Assembly: GCA_017416845.1 (NCBI GenBank)
Contig: JAFQBA010000112.1
Coordinates: 19,406-83,405, forward strand
Length of the DNA: 64,000 nt
Source: Clostridia bacterium
Lineage (GTDB): Bacteria; Bacillota; Clostridia; UMGS1810
Reading direction: 5' to 3'
The notes beneath the pieces are model-generated. The model searched no databases, was not told the origin of the DNA, and worked only from the letters and a program-made list of their open reading frames with translations. Shown here piece by piece: positions 20,151 to 28,068 of the stretch. The position numbers and the translations under genes were made by a program. The stretch's first letter is position 1; the number at the start of each line of letters is the position of its first letter.

Positions 20151-20969
20151 GTGTTTAAAATAGGACTTTCAACCTGTTCAAAAGAAATTAACGAAAAACT
20201 TTTTTGTGATTACAGCAAAAGTGGCATTGAATATATGGAAATAAGTCTTTCTGGTGCTCAAAATATTGACTTTGACTACAAAATGGTTTATAATTTATCT
20301 CAAAAATATAACATAAAACTGTGGTCATATCATCTTCCTATAATTCCTTTTTATGAGCTTGACCTCTCAAATCCGCATATGTGCAACGGTGCAATAAAAC
20401 ACTTTTGCACTCTAATGGAAAAAGTGGCAGATATCGGTGTTAAAACCTTTGTTGTTCATCCAAGTGTCGAACCTATAAACGACAGTGATCGCCCCGACAG
20501 GATTGAATGCTCAAAGCATTCAATTGCCCGACTTTCGCAGTTTGCAAAAAAGCTCGGAGCAGTTGTTGCAGTTGAAGATCTTCCAAGGAGCTGTCTCGGT
20601 AATTGCTCGGGAGAAATAAAAGAACTCATAAGCCTTGATGATTCTCTCGGAGTATGCTTCGACACCAATCATTTGCCTAAGGAAGACCCCGTTGACTTTA
20701 TGCACGCTATTGGTGACAAAATCATCACAACTCACATTTCGGATTATGATTTTGCAGACGAAAAACACTGGATGCCGGGCGAGGGCAAAAACAACTGGTA
20801 TGAAATTTACAAAGCATTAAATGAAGTCGGATACAAAGGGCCGTGGCTTTATGAAGTTGGATTTTCTTGCCCGGACACAATCACACGAAGCCGTGATCTT
20901 GGTTGTGCCGATTTTGCAAAAAATGCCAACGAAATATTTGAAAACAAAAAAATTAATGTTTCATATTAA
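20151..20969 (+). CDS. Sugar phosphate isomerase/epimerase (TIM barrel)
   Basis: The 272-residue protein belongs to the xylose-isomerase-like / AP endonuclease 2 TIM-barrel superfamily. Metal-ligand strands are visible as VVHPSVEP, VAVEDLPRS, GVCFDTNHL, TTHISDYD and the C-terminal GPWLYEVG. Family members isomerise or epimerise sugars and inositols with a divalent metal. It starts at GTG 20151, with GAGGTG five to six bases upstream, 16 bases after the GH20 gene, so the two are very likely co-translated. It probably processes a monosaccharide released in this pathway. The substrate is not determined. Confidence 0.85.
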   Translation: MFKIGLSTCSKEINEKLFCDYSKSGIEYMEISLSGAQNIDFDYKMVYNLSQKYNIKLWSYHLPIIPFYELDLSNPHMCNGAIKHFCTLMEKVADIGVKTFVVHPSVEPINDSDRPDRIECSKHSIARLSQFAKKLGAVVAVEDLPRSCLGNCSGEIKELISLDDSLGVCFDTNHLPKEDPVDFMHAIGDKIITTHISDYDFADEKHWMPGEGKNNWYEIYKALNEVGYKGPWLYEVGFSCPDTITRSRDLGCADFAKNANEIFENKKINVSY

Positions 20970-20993
20970 CATCAGAACGGAGAGAATGAAAAA

Positions 20994-21890
20994 ATGAAAA
21001 AAGGGCCAATCACAGGTACATTTATCGATGAAATTACATATGACATCCCGTCTTCAAACTGGTCATTGGATCAGTGGAAAGCTGATTTTGACAATATGCA
21101 GGAGATAGGCATAGACACGGTGATTTTTATCCGCGGAGGACTTGAGGATAAATCCGTATTTCCGTCAAAAGTGCTCGGCACTCCCTATGCAGATGATTTT
21201 GCAAGCTTTGTTTTTGAAGAAACTTCAAAACGCAACATGGATGTTTTCTTTGGAATGTACATTTCAAATCTTGACTGGAATGGCGGAGATGCTAAAGGCG
21301 AAATCCGAAAAAACATTCTTTTTACCGATGAAGTCTACAAAAGATACGGCGATTATCCTTCGTTTAAAGGCTGGTACATTCCCCAGGAACAAAGTCACAA
21401 TTGTCTTAATTTCGGAGAAATCATGAGAGGTATGTCTGCTATTTGCAAAGACAAAACTCCCGATAAGAACGTTTTTATCAGTCCGTTTTTCCACACTCAC
21501 ATCACGGCAGACAAAGACTGGTTCACTCCCCAACAGCACAAGGAAGAATGGGAAAAACTTTTTTCCTATGGCGGGGGCGACATTGACATATGTGCATTTC
21601 AGGACGGTACCGCACCTATGGATAAAATTGACGAGTTCTACACCATTACCCGTGACCTTTGCGAAAAATATAACATTCGTCACTGGGTTAATGCCGAAAC
21701 CTTTGAACGTGATGTAAGGTGTATGTATTATCCCATAACCTTTCAGCTTTTGAGACGCCGACTTGAGCATCACAAAAATTATGCCGAAAAAATCATTACC
21801 TTTGAATTTTCGCATTTTCTCAGTCCTCAGTCTATCTACCCTTCGGCACAAAACCTTAATAGACTGTATAAGGATTATTATTTAAAATAG
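20994..21890 (+). CDS. DUF4434-like TIM-barrel protein
   Basis: This 298-residue protein begins GPITGTFIDEITYDIPSSNW, a typical opening for the DUF4434 family, which is predicted to be a glycoside-hydrolase-like TIM barrel of unknown function. FIRGGLED, FFGMYISNLDWN, GWYIPQE, ICAFQDGTA and HWVNAETFE mark successive barrel strands. The glutamates in WYIPQE and NAETFE are candidate catalytic residues by analogy with retaining glycosidases. No signal peptide is present. It follows the isomerase by 24 bases and belongs to the same operon. Confidence 0.75.
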   Translation: MKKGPITGTFIDEITYDIPSSNWSLDQWKADFDNMQEIGIDTVIFIRGGLEDKSVFPSKVLGTPYADDFASFVFEETSKRNMDVFFGMYISNLDWNGGDAKGEIRKNILFTDEVYKRYGDYPSFKGWYIPQEQSHNCLNFGEIMRGMSAICKDKTPDKNVFISPFFHTHITADKDWFTPQQHKEEWEKLFSYGGGDIDICAFQDGTAPMDKIDEFYTITRDLCEKYNIRHWVNAETFERDVRCMYYPITFQLLRRRLEHHKNYAEKIITFEFSHFLSPQSIYPSAQNLNRLYKDYYLK

Positions 21891-21932
21891 AATTCTCGTT
21901 TAAACATTTTATGAACGAAAGGAGCAATCCTT

Positions 21933-22778
21933 GTGAAAAACGGATATTTAGAATCTGTTATTTACGATTATGACAAAAATTTTGTTTCCTACTGGGAAGG
22001 TATTTTTTCTTCGTTTTCATCCCATAATTCGGGTGACAGAGTGTGGTTTGCAGGACCAAGCGCATATGTTTTTGCCTTCGGTGGTGAAAAATTTGCCATG
22101 GATCTGCAAATCAGACGGCAGAGTGATTTTGAAAAAATAAAACCGAGATTGCACGATTTTGTAAAAGATGTATCATTTGTGCTCATCACACACCAGCATG
22201 ACGACCATATGTGTATTCCGCTGATGCGTGAACTAAAGGATACAAACATCCGTTGGTACATACCCCATGACTGCAGTCGGCACCTAATAGAAAGCTCGGG
22301 ACTAAAAGATAAAAACATCATAAAGGTGAAACCCGGTGATGTGTTTGAAATCGGAAACCTTACCGTTAAAGCTTTTCACTCTCCCCATGTGAGAGCAGAT
22401 GAAAATGAATTATTTGCACAGAGAGGATATGAAATAAGCTCTCATGGGAAAAAATTGTTATTTCCGGGAGATGTGAGAGATTACGATTTTAGTGATTATC
22501 CTGACTTTGGAAACGTGGACATATGTTTTTCACATCTTTGGGCAGGAAATGATTCGATTAATGAATCACTTTATATGCCAATGCTTAAAAAATTTGCGGA
22601 TTTCAATTCGGCGTTTCACGCAAAAAAATATTTTCTGTGTCATCTCTATGAACTTGGCAGAGAAGAAAAATATTTGTGGAGCTACAAGCATGCCGGAATT
22701 GCTAAAGACATGTTTTATGGCAATATTCCCGAAAGTACGATTGAAATACCAAAACTCGGAAACTCTTATGAATTGTAA
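21933..22778 (+). CDS. UlaG-like metallo-beta-lactamase-fold hydrolase
   Basis: At 281 residues, this carries the metallo-beta-lactamase signature THQHDDH, a later metal histidine in FHSPHVRAD, an aspartate in FPGDVRDYDF and a C-terminal histidine in LCHLYELG. It resembles UlaG, the L-ascorbate-6-phosphate lactonase, and related cytosolic lactonases more than RNases or beta-lactamases. It uses a GTG start with AAAGGAG eight bases upstream. In this operon, a lactone or cyclic phosphoester intermediate would be a reasonable substrate, but that is inference. Confidence 0.82.
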   Translation: MKNGYLESVIYDYDKNFVSYWEGIFSSFSSHNSGDRVWFAGPSAYVFAFGGEKFAMDLQIRRQSDFEKIKPRLHDFVKDVSFVLITHQHDDHMCIPLMRELKDTNIRWYIPHDCSRHLIESSGLKDKNIIKVKPGDVFEIGNLTVKAFHSPHVRADENELFAQRGYEISSHGKKLLFPGDVRDYDFSDYPDFGNVDICFSHLWAGNDSINESLYMPMLKKFADFNSAFHAKKYFLCHLYELGREEKYLWSYKHAGIAKDMFYGNIPESTIEIPKLGNSYEL

Positions 22779-22795
22779 GAAAGGCAAGAGTGCAA

Positions 22796-23707
22796 ATGAA
22801 CGTTACATTTGGAGTGTGTGCAGACCTGCATACGGAATTTATTCATGATGCACCAAAACGCATGGAAGAATTTTTGAATTATTGCAAAAGAGAAAATGTC
22901 GATTTTTGCGTAAACCTTGGTGATTTTTGTCCTCCGGGTGAACTTAATGCAGAACATAAAAAAGAAATTTTCTCCAAGATAAAAAGTTTTAATATTCCTT
23001 TTTATCATGTTTTGGGTAATCATGACATGGATGAGAATTCAAAGGATAATGTGTTGAGTTTTTTGGAAGTGAACGACGCTCATACTTCATTCGATTTTGG
23101 CGGTGTTCATTTTGTTATTCTCGATGCCTGCCACTTCAGAACCGGCAATGGCTATGAATCCTATGACAACGGTAACTACAAATATGCTCATGGTGATGAT
23201 GTTCCGTTTTTGCCACCGTCGGAGCTTGAATGGCTTGAAAAAGATCTTTCCGCAGCCCGATATCCTGCTGTCGTATTTTCCCATCAGAGCCTCATCGAAA
23301 GCCGAAGCGGAATCAGAAACCCCGAGGATTTTAGAAATATAATAAAGAAGTCTCCCAATGGGATTATAATGGCAATGTGCGGCCATGAACATGTTGACAG
23401 AGCCGAATTTTCCGATGGCGTGTGGTATGTTTGCATAAACAGCATGAGCTACTATTGGGCAGGCGAGAACTATCAACACGAAACCTATGGAGAGAAAATC
23501 GAAAAATTATATCCGCTGCTTAAAATGGTGTTTCCCTATAAAGACTCTGTTTTTGCAATAGTCGAGGTTTCGGATGAATCGGTTTCAATAAAGGGAAAAC
23601 AGTCCGAAATTGTGGGAGCATTACCCGAAGACATGAACTTTAAAAAAAGAGGATTTAGCGAAAGAATCAGTGCATCGATTGAAGATAAGATTTTGAATTT
23701 GAAATAA
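22796..23707 (+). CDS. Calcineurin-like metallophosphoesterase
   Basis: The 303-residue protein has every block of the metallophosphoesterase fold: ADLHTE, NLGDFCPPGE, LGNHDMDE, VFSHQSLI and CGHEHVDRAE. The first block reads DLH where DxH is usual, so the dimetal site appears intact. Such enzymes cleave phosphomonoesters or diesters. The ATG at 22796 is used here; an in-frame GTG six bases earlier has better spacing from GAAAGG (five bases) and may be the true start. It closes a run of co-directional genes 17 bases after the UlaG-like gene. The AraC-type gene next door is convergent. Confidence 0.85.
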   Translation: MNVTFGVCADLHTEFIHDAPKRMEEFLNYCKRENVDFCVNLGDFCPPGELNAEHKKEIFSKIKSFNIPFYHVLGNHDMDENSKDNVLSFLEVNDAHTSFDFGGVHFVILDACHFRTGNGYESYDNGNYKYAHGDDVPFLPPSELEWLEKDLSAARYPAVVFSHQSLIESRSGIRNPEDFRNIIKKSPNGIIMAMCGHEHVDRAEFSDGVWYVCINSMSYYWAGENYQHETYGEKIEKLYPLLKMVFPYKDSVFAIVEVSDESVSIKGKQSEIVGALPEDMNFKKRGFSERISASIEDKILNLK

Positions 23708-23728
23708 TAATGATACAAATATATCAAA

Positions 23729-24583
23729 TTATTTTTTGCTGCGACTACGATATTCACCGGGTGTCATTTTGGTTGTTTTTGAAAAAGCTGAAAGAAATCC
23801 CCTTGCAGAATTATAGCCTATACGCGATGCCACTTGTGAAAGTGTCAGGTTAGTTTCTCTCAGCAGTTGTTTGGCAAGTTGAATTCTCATTTCGGTTTTT
23901 ACTGTTCGGAAACTTTTACCATATAGTGATTTAATAATTACAGCTACGCGTTTTGGTGAAAGGCATAGCCTGTTTGCAATAAAGTCAAGATCAATATCAT
24001 CTGTGAGATTTTGTGCTATGAGACTGTCTATTTCATAACTGTAATTTCTTCCGGATTTTGATATAATAGCAGTATGTTCTTTATCAGGAAGCTGTCGGTT
24101 CAACGAATCATAGAGAGAAAATGTCAGTGCGCTTAAAATATAACAAATTCTGTCTTTTTTTCCAAAGCATTCCGAGTCGGAAATTTCAGAAAATTGATTC
24201 AGATAATACCCGACTGCGGAGGCATCATGCAGAATGTTTGCGGATATTCTTGAAAAAACGCGCTCGAATTCGCTGTATGTGTCTTCGCATCCACGCTGCT
24301 TCCCTGTTCTTGAAAATGCAAAGTACATATTGATCTTTTTGGTGTTATTCTCGGTAAATGATTGATGATACTGCGTGGGAGCAATAATCATTGCCTGGTT
24401 TTTATCTATGATAAATGTTTCACTTTCGGTACGTATTGTTACCTTACCGTTCCACACAAAAAAAAGCTCATAATTTGTATGGGCATGTACTTTTGAACGG
24501 GATGGTCTTCCTGAGAATGCATCGGTTGTAAATCTGAATTTTGCATTGCCGAGTATGAGTTCGGTTTCCTGAAATTCTGACAT
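23729..24583 (-). CDS. AraC-family transcriptional regulator
   Basis: This 284-residue protein has an N-terminal cupin-like sensor (HAHTNYELFFVWNGKV) and a C-terminal AraC double HTH, with IANRLCLSPKRVAVIIKSLYG for the first helix-turn-helix and QVASRIGYNSARGFLSAFSK then TPGEYR for the second. GAGGTGA precedes the ATG. It is divergent from the gene at 24735, with a promoter and tandem 8-bp repeats between them, and closes the right side of the glycan island. It differs clearly in sequence from the AraC-type regulator at 3925, so the two are not recent duplicates. Confidence 0.9.
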   Translation of the reverse strand: MSEFQETELILGNAKFRFTTDAFSGRPSRSKVHAHTNYELFFVWNGKVTIRTESETFIIDKNQAMIIAPTQYHQSFTENNTKKINMYFAFSRTGKQRGCEDTYSEFERVFSRISANILHDASAVGYYLNQFSEISDSECFGKKDRICYILSALTFSLYDSLNRQLPDKEHTAIISKSGRNYSYEIDSLIAQNLTDDIDLDFIANRLCLSPKRVAVIIKSLYGKSFRTVKTEMRIQLAKQLLRETNLTLSQVASRIGYNSARGFLSAFSKTTKMTPGEYRSRSKK

Positions 24584-24652
24584 GATTATTCACCTCGTGT
24601 TGCAGAGAAATAACAGGTCGTTTTTTTCAAAGCACTTAGTCTGTCGTTTCAC

Positions 24653-24682
24653 TTGACATTGTACGCTTGTACGCTGTATAAT
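24653..24682 (+). promoter_or_regulatory. Promoter with tandem 8-bp operator-like repeats
   Basis: TTGACA (24653-24658) and TATAAT (24677-24682) are both perfect consensus, with an 18-bp spacer. The spacer holds two exact head-to-tail copies of TTGTACGC (24659-24674). A protein bound there would block RNA polymerase. It drives the gene at 24735, and the divergent AraC regulator is the obvious candidate ligand. Confidence 0.65.
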
Positions 24683-24734
24683 GACATTATACTAAAGAAA
24701 GGGCATAAATGCAAGTAAAAGGAGAGAAAAATTT

Positions 24735-25715
24735 ATGATTTCATGCACAGAATTCATTCCGCTTTACAGCGAATTTTTTAAATATCTCGAAGCTCGTGAC
24801 GGAGAGGAAGCGGTTCAAAAATATTGGATTCACATTTCTGATACCAGCATAGGCGACAAAACAAACCCCAACAGTCTTGCTTCAAAATGCGAACTCTACG
24901 GCGGTTTTGGCGGTGCAAAAGCCTATTGGGGTCACACTCTCACCGAGGAGGCGTGTGATTTCATAAAGCTCTATGACTATGAAAGGAATTTCATTTTCAG
25001 TCACATGCGTCATTGCCCATCAAGAGGAATGCTGAACGATTTTGAACATGTTGAACCCTATCACAATTATTGCGAACATTGCAATGTAATCTACAGCCGT
25101 GTTCTTGAAAAATACGGAATTGAATACATCAGAGACAATTCCAAAACAGAAAATGCCGAATGCAGATCCATTCTTTATGAAAAAGGCAAAAAACCCGATT
25201 TTGATTGGAAAAACATTGCCGATGAAGAGCTTCATGCTCTTGCAAACGGCGACACTGTTCAGGTTGTTGACCTCAAAACCGAAGATAATAAATACCTTCA
25301 CCGTGATTTTCACCTTCTCGGTGACAATGCTCTTAAATATTGTGGTGATACCTACGGCGCAGGTGCAGTTAAGGACTTTCTTTCATGCTATGTTAAAAAC
25401 TATTATTCTCCCATAATCAAAAACATCAGAGAAAACGGACTCAAAGCACTAAAGGCTTGGATTGAAAAGATATATGAAATTGAAGAATCAAGCGAACTTT
25501 GTCACACCGAGCTTAAAGATAACAGCCTGACGGTTACAATTGACAAATCTCCGGTTATTGAATATATGCACTCTCTCAATCAGGAGCCTACAGAGTATTA
25601 CATAGAAGAAACCAAAACTCTCTACGCTGTTATTGCCGATGAATGTAACATGAGCTTTAGCCTTGAATATTACAATGAAGACGGTGGTACAAAATTTGTT
25701 TTCGAAAACAAATAA
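24735..25715 (+). CDS. Uncharacterised Cys/His-rich protein
   Basis: I do not recognise this 326-residue soluble protein with certainty. Its first half has clustered Cys and His (HMRHCPSRG, HNYCEHCNVIYSR, ENAECRSILYEKG), loosely like L-2-amino-thiazoline-4-carboxylate hydrolase-type proteins; its second half contains HRDFHLLGDNALKYCGDTYG. CEHC and the other cysteines could bind a metal. There is no signal peptide or membrane segment. It sits alone behind a consensus promoter beside the AraC regulator, so it is likely that regulator's target. An AGGAGAG RBS precedes the ATG. Confidence 0.7.
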   Translation: MISCTEFIPLYSEFFKYLEARDGEEAVQKYWIHISDTSIGDKTNPNSLASKCELYGGFGGAKAYWGHTLTEEACDFIKLYDYERNFIFSHMRHCPSRGMLNDFEHVEPYHNYCEHCNVIYSRVLEKYGIEYIRDNSKTENAECRSILYEKGKKPDFDWKNIADEELHALANGDTVQVVDLKTEDNKYLHRDFHLLGDNALKYCGDTYGAGAVKDFLSCYVKNYYSPIIKNIRENGLKALKAWIEKIYEIEESSELCHTELKDNSLTVTIDKSPVIEYMHSLNQEPTEYYIEETKTLYAVIADECNMSFSLEYYNEDGGTKFVFENK

Positions 25716-25729
25716 AAGGAGAGACTGCC

Positions 25730-25843
25730 ATGCTTGAATTTGGATTTTATGAATTTGTATATGAATCGCGAGCCGGTTCCAATTGTCTCGAAAAAGAAGC
25801 CGGCTACATTATGGCAGAAAAACTTGTTTCAATGAAAAAGTAA
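25730..25843 (+). CDS. Small ORF, 37 residues
   Basis: ATG at 25730 is preceded by AAGGAG seven bases upstream and begins 14 bases after the 24735 gene, so it could be translated as part of that operon. The product (MLEFGFYEFVYESRAGSN and 19 more residues, ending in MKK) has no signal peptide and no family I recognise. It may be a genuine small protein or the decayed start of a former gene. Confidence 0.4.
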   Translation: MLEFGFYEFVYESRAGSNCLEKEAGYIMAEKLVSMKK

Positions 25844-25844
25844 C

Positions 25845-25873
25845 TCGACATTTTGTGGGATATGTGATATACT
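25845..25873 (+). promoter_or_regulatory. Promoter for the pseudouridine synthase gene
   Basis: TCGACA (25845-25850) and TATACT (25868-25873) have a 17-bp spacer and lie about 42 bases upstream of the start codon. Confidence 0.5.
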
Positions 25874-25914
25874 GATAATATCACTTTAATATCACTTCGT
25901 AAAAAGGTTATGTT

Positions 25915-26571
25915 ATGAAAATCATATTTGAAAATCCCGATATTTTAATATGCGAAAAACCCGTGGGTATTTCCTCGCAAAACACACCAAAGGTTGATGG
26001 CATGGCAGATGAAGTTAAGATGTACTGCGGCTATGGTGCAGTCATAAACCGTCTCGACACTTTGGTCGGAGGGGTAATCCTTTTTGCCAAAAACCAAGAA
26101 TTTGCCGCACATCTTTCAAAGCTTGCTGCCGAAAGAACCATCGACAAAACCTATCTTGCGATTGTCGAAGGCGTGCCCGAAGAGGTAAAAGGGATATATC
26201 AGGATTTGCTTTTCAAGGATTCACGCAAAAACAAGTCGTTTGTTGTGAAAAGAGAACGCAAGGGTGTTAAAAAAGCATCTCTTGAGTATGAGGTTATGGA
26301 AAGTGCCAATTTCAACGGCAAGACTTTGACCTTGGTGAAAATCAAGCTTCACACCGGTCGCACCCATCAGATAAGAGTTCAGTTTTCTTCTCGCAAAATG
26401 CCCCTTTGCGGTGACGGAAAATACGGAAGTAAAGATAACGGGTGCACCGTTGCATTGTGGTCTCACAAATTAGCTTTTTCGGATGTTTCAGGTGATATTG
26501 AGGGTGTTTCATATCCGCCAAGTGAGAACTATCCGTGGAATTTGTTCAAAACAAATCTTGAAAATTTGTGA
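25915..26571 (+). CDS. RluA-family pseudouridine synthase
   Basis: The 218-residue protein isomerises uridine to pseudouridine in rRNA or tRNA. The catalytic aspartate is in VINRLDTLVGG (the RLD motif), and the family C-terminal motif GRTHQIRVQFSSRKMPLCGD is present. It lacks the N-terminal S4 RNA-binding domain of RluC/RluD, making it one of the short RluA-type enzymes. The target base cannot be assigned. It has its own promoter and precedes the infC operon. Confidence 0.88.
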   Translation: MKIIFENPDILICEKPVGISSQNTPKVDGMADEVKMYCGYGAVINRLDTLVGGVILFAKNQEFAAHLSKLAAERTIDKTYLAIVEGVPEEVKGIYQDLLFKDSRKNKSFVVKRERKGVKKASLEYEVMESANFNGKTLTLVKIKLHTGRTHQIRVQFSSRKMPLCGDGKYGSKDNGCTVALWSHKLAFSDVSGDIEGVSYPPSENYPWNLFKTNLENL

Positions 26572-26590
26572 TATTTTATGAATATTTACA

Positions 26591-26619
26591 TTGACAAATA
26601 AAATTAATAGTGTTATAAT
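26591..26619 (+). promoter_or_regulatory. Consensus promoter of the infC operon
   Basis: A perfect TTGACA (26591-26596) and a perfect TATAAT (26614-26619) are separated by 17 bp. Transcription should start near 26626, at the head of the L20-type leader. Confidence 0.85.
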
Positions 26620-26625
26620 ACTTTA

Positions 26626-26730
26626 GAAAGCAAAGCAGAGGTCCACCTCTCACCTTACGGTTTAAAGGTATCGGTAAGGTTAATACTTATTCTGACATGT
26701 ATAAGTGGGTGGATTTCGCCCACTTTTTTT
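26626..26730 (+). promoter_or_regulatory. Ribosomal protein L20-type leader with attenuator
   Basis: The leader before infC-rpmI-rplT folds into AGAGGT/ACCTCT and ACCTTAC/GTAAGGT stems and ends in an intrinsic terminator (AAGTGGGTG with CGCCCACTT, then seven T). ACTTAT (26685-26690) can instead pair with ATAAGT (26701-26706), which overlaps the terminator arm, so a terminator/antiterminator switch is possible. In low-GC Gram-positives this element lets free L20 repress its own operon. Confidence 0.75.
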
Positions 26731-26776
26731 GTGCGAAATCTGTTAATGCTTAATCGTTTTATGGAGGTGTTTTGTC

Positions 26777-27286
26777 ATCAGTAACAAAGACTTGTTGATT
26801 AATGAAGAAATCAAAGACAAAGAGGTCAGATTAATCGATCACGACGGCACACAGCTCGATATTGTCACAATCGATGTTGCCATGAAAAAAGCAGAGGAAA
26901 GAGGAATGGATCTTGTTAAGATTGCTCCTCAGGCTAAGCCTCCCGTCTGCAAAATTATGGACTACGGAAAATATCGTTTCGAAATGGCAAAAAGAGAAAA
27001 GGAAGCCAAGAAGAATCAAAAGGTTGTAAGCATCAAGGAAATCAAAATGAGTCCTTCAATCGATGTTCACGATTTTGATACAAAGGTTAATCACACCAAA
27101 AAGTTCTTAAGTTCGGGTGACAAAGTCAAAATAACCGTTCGCTTCAGAGGAAGAGAGCTTCACCACACCCAACTCGGAAACGAACTTCTTGCAAAATTTG
27201 CAGATGCAGTATCTGAGATTGGTAGTGTTGAAAAACCTGCTAAACTCGAAGGAAGAAACATGGCTATGACAGTAGCACCAAAATAA
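26777..27286 (+). CDS. infC: Translation initiation factor IF-3, probable ATC start
   Basis: IF-3 binds the 30S subunit and checks initiator tRNA and start codon. The sequence is typical (LLINEEIKDKEVRLID near the start, VKITVRFRGRELHHTQLG in the C-domain). No ATG or GTG is available at the right place. GGAGGTG (26763-26769) stands seven bases before an in-frame ATC at 26777, which gives 169 residues; the nearest conventional alternative, TTG at 26792, would be 22 bases from the RBS and trims the N-terminus. A rare start codon in infC is known to support self-regulation by IF-3 (ATT in E. coli), so ATC is preferred here. Confidence 0.9.
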   Translation: MSNKDLLINEEIKDKEVRLIDHDGTQLDIVTIDVAMKKAEERGMDLVKIAPQAKPPVCKIMDYGKYRFEMAKREKEAKKNQKVVSIKEIKMSPSIDVHDFDTKVNHTKKFLSSGDKVKITVRFRGRELHHTQLGNELLAKFADAVSEIGSVEKPAKLEGRNMAMTVAPK

Positions 27287-27331
27287 TAAGACTATTATAC
27301 TTAAAATAATCGGAAGGAGTGTACCAAGACT

Positions 27332-27529
27332 ATGCCTAAAATCAAAACTCATAGAGGTGCGGCAAAAAGATTCGGTCTTACCAAAAACGGAAAGGTAAAG
27401 AAAAATCAAGCTTTCAGAAGACACATTCTTACAAAGAAATCCACAAAGAGAAAGAGAGCTCTCAGAAAGCATACTTATGCTTCTGCAGCAAATGCAGCTA
27501 CAATCAAGAGACTCATTTTGTACAAATAA
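27332..27529 (+). CDS. rpmI: 50S ribosomal protein L35
   Basis: This 65-residue basic protein begins [20 protein letters not shown], the standard L35 N-terminus, and has the usual length. It is a late-assembling component of the large subunit. It lies between infC and rplT and is controlled by the L20-type leader upstream. An AAGGAG RBS is present. Confidence 0.97.
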   Translation: MPKIKTHRGAAKRFGLTKNGKVKKNQAFRRHILTKKSTKRKRALRKHTYASAANAATIKRLILYK

Positions 27530-27549
27530 TATAGAGGGAGGCGTTATTA

Positions 27550-27906
27550 ATGGCTAGAGTTAAAGGCGCTATGGCGACCAGAAAAAGACGTAAAAGAGTT
27601 TTAAAACTTGCAAAAGGATACAGAGGCGCAAAGAGCAAATGTTTCAGAACTGCGAAACAGGCGGTTATGAAATCACTTGTTTATGCATACATTGGCAGAA
27701 AACAGAGAAAGAGAGACTTCAGAAAGCTCTGGATTACAAGAATCAGTGCTGCTGCTAAAATGAACGGAATCAACTATTCACAGTTCATGAACGGTCTCAA
27801 AAAAGCAGGAGTAGACATCAACAGAAAGATGCTCTCCGAAATTGCTATCGCAGATCCCGCTGCTTTCACACAGCTCGTTGAAACAGCAAAAGCTGCTCGC
27901 AACTAA
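27550..27906 (+). CDS. rplT: 50S ribosomal protein L20
   Basis: At 118 residues, this has the L20 sequence [20 protein letters not shown] with the long basic N-terminal extension that threads into 23S rRNA and a globular C-domain ([19 protein letters not shown]). L20 is needed early in 50S assembly and is the autogenous repressor acting on the leader at 26626-26730. A terminator follows. Confidence 0.97.
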   Translation: MARVKGAMATRKRRKRVLKLAKGYRGAKSKCFRTAKQAVMKSLVYAYIGRKQRKRDFRKLWITRISAAAKMNGINYSQFMNGLKKAGVDINRKMLSEIAIADPAAFTQLVETAKAARN

Positions 27907-27925
27907 TTTAATATTTGAAATAAGG

Positions 27926-27959
27926 TGCAATCGTTGCAATTTGCGGCGGTTGCATTTTT
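27926..27959 (+). terminator. Terminator after rplT
   Basis: TGCAATCG pairs with CGGTTGCA (one G-T pair) and is followed by five T. It lies about 20 bases after the rplT stop. Confidence 0.7.
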
Positions 27960-27990
27960 GCTTTTCACATTAATCGGTGTTTTTATTTAA

Positions 27991-28041
27991 AAAGGCGTTA
28001 TTTCAATCAGTGATAAAATCACCGTTTGAGATAACGCCTTC
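27991..28041 (-). terminator. Terminator of the 28069 gene (minus strand)
   Basis: AAGGCGTTAT and ATAACGCCTT pair across an inner GGTGATTTTATCACT hairpin (minus strand). The minus strand continues into a T run after the stem. It separates the convergent rplT and 28069 genes. Confidence 0.7.
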
Positions 28042-28068
28042 AATTATTGTTAATGCTATTGCTTAAAA

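Noticed and set aside
21264..21851. Minus-strand frame of 195 codons
   Set aside because: It mirrors the DUF4434-like gene, which has a good RBS and operon context.
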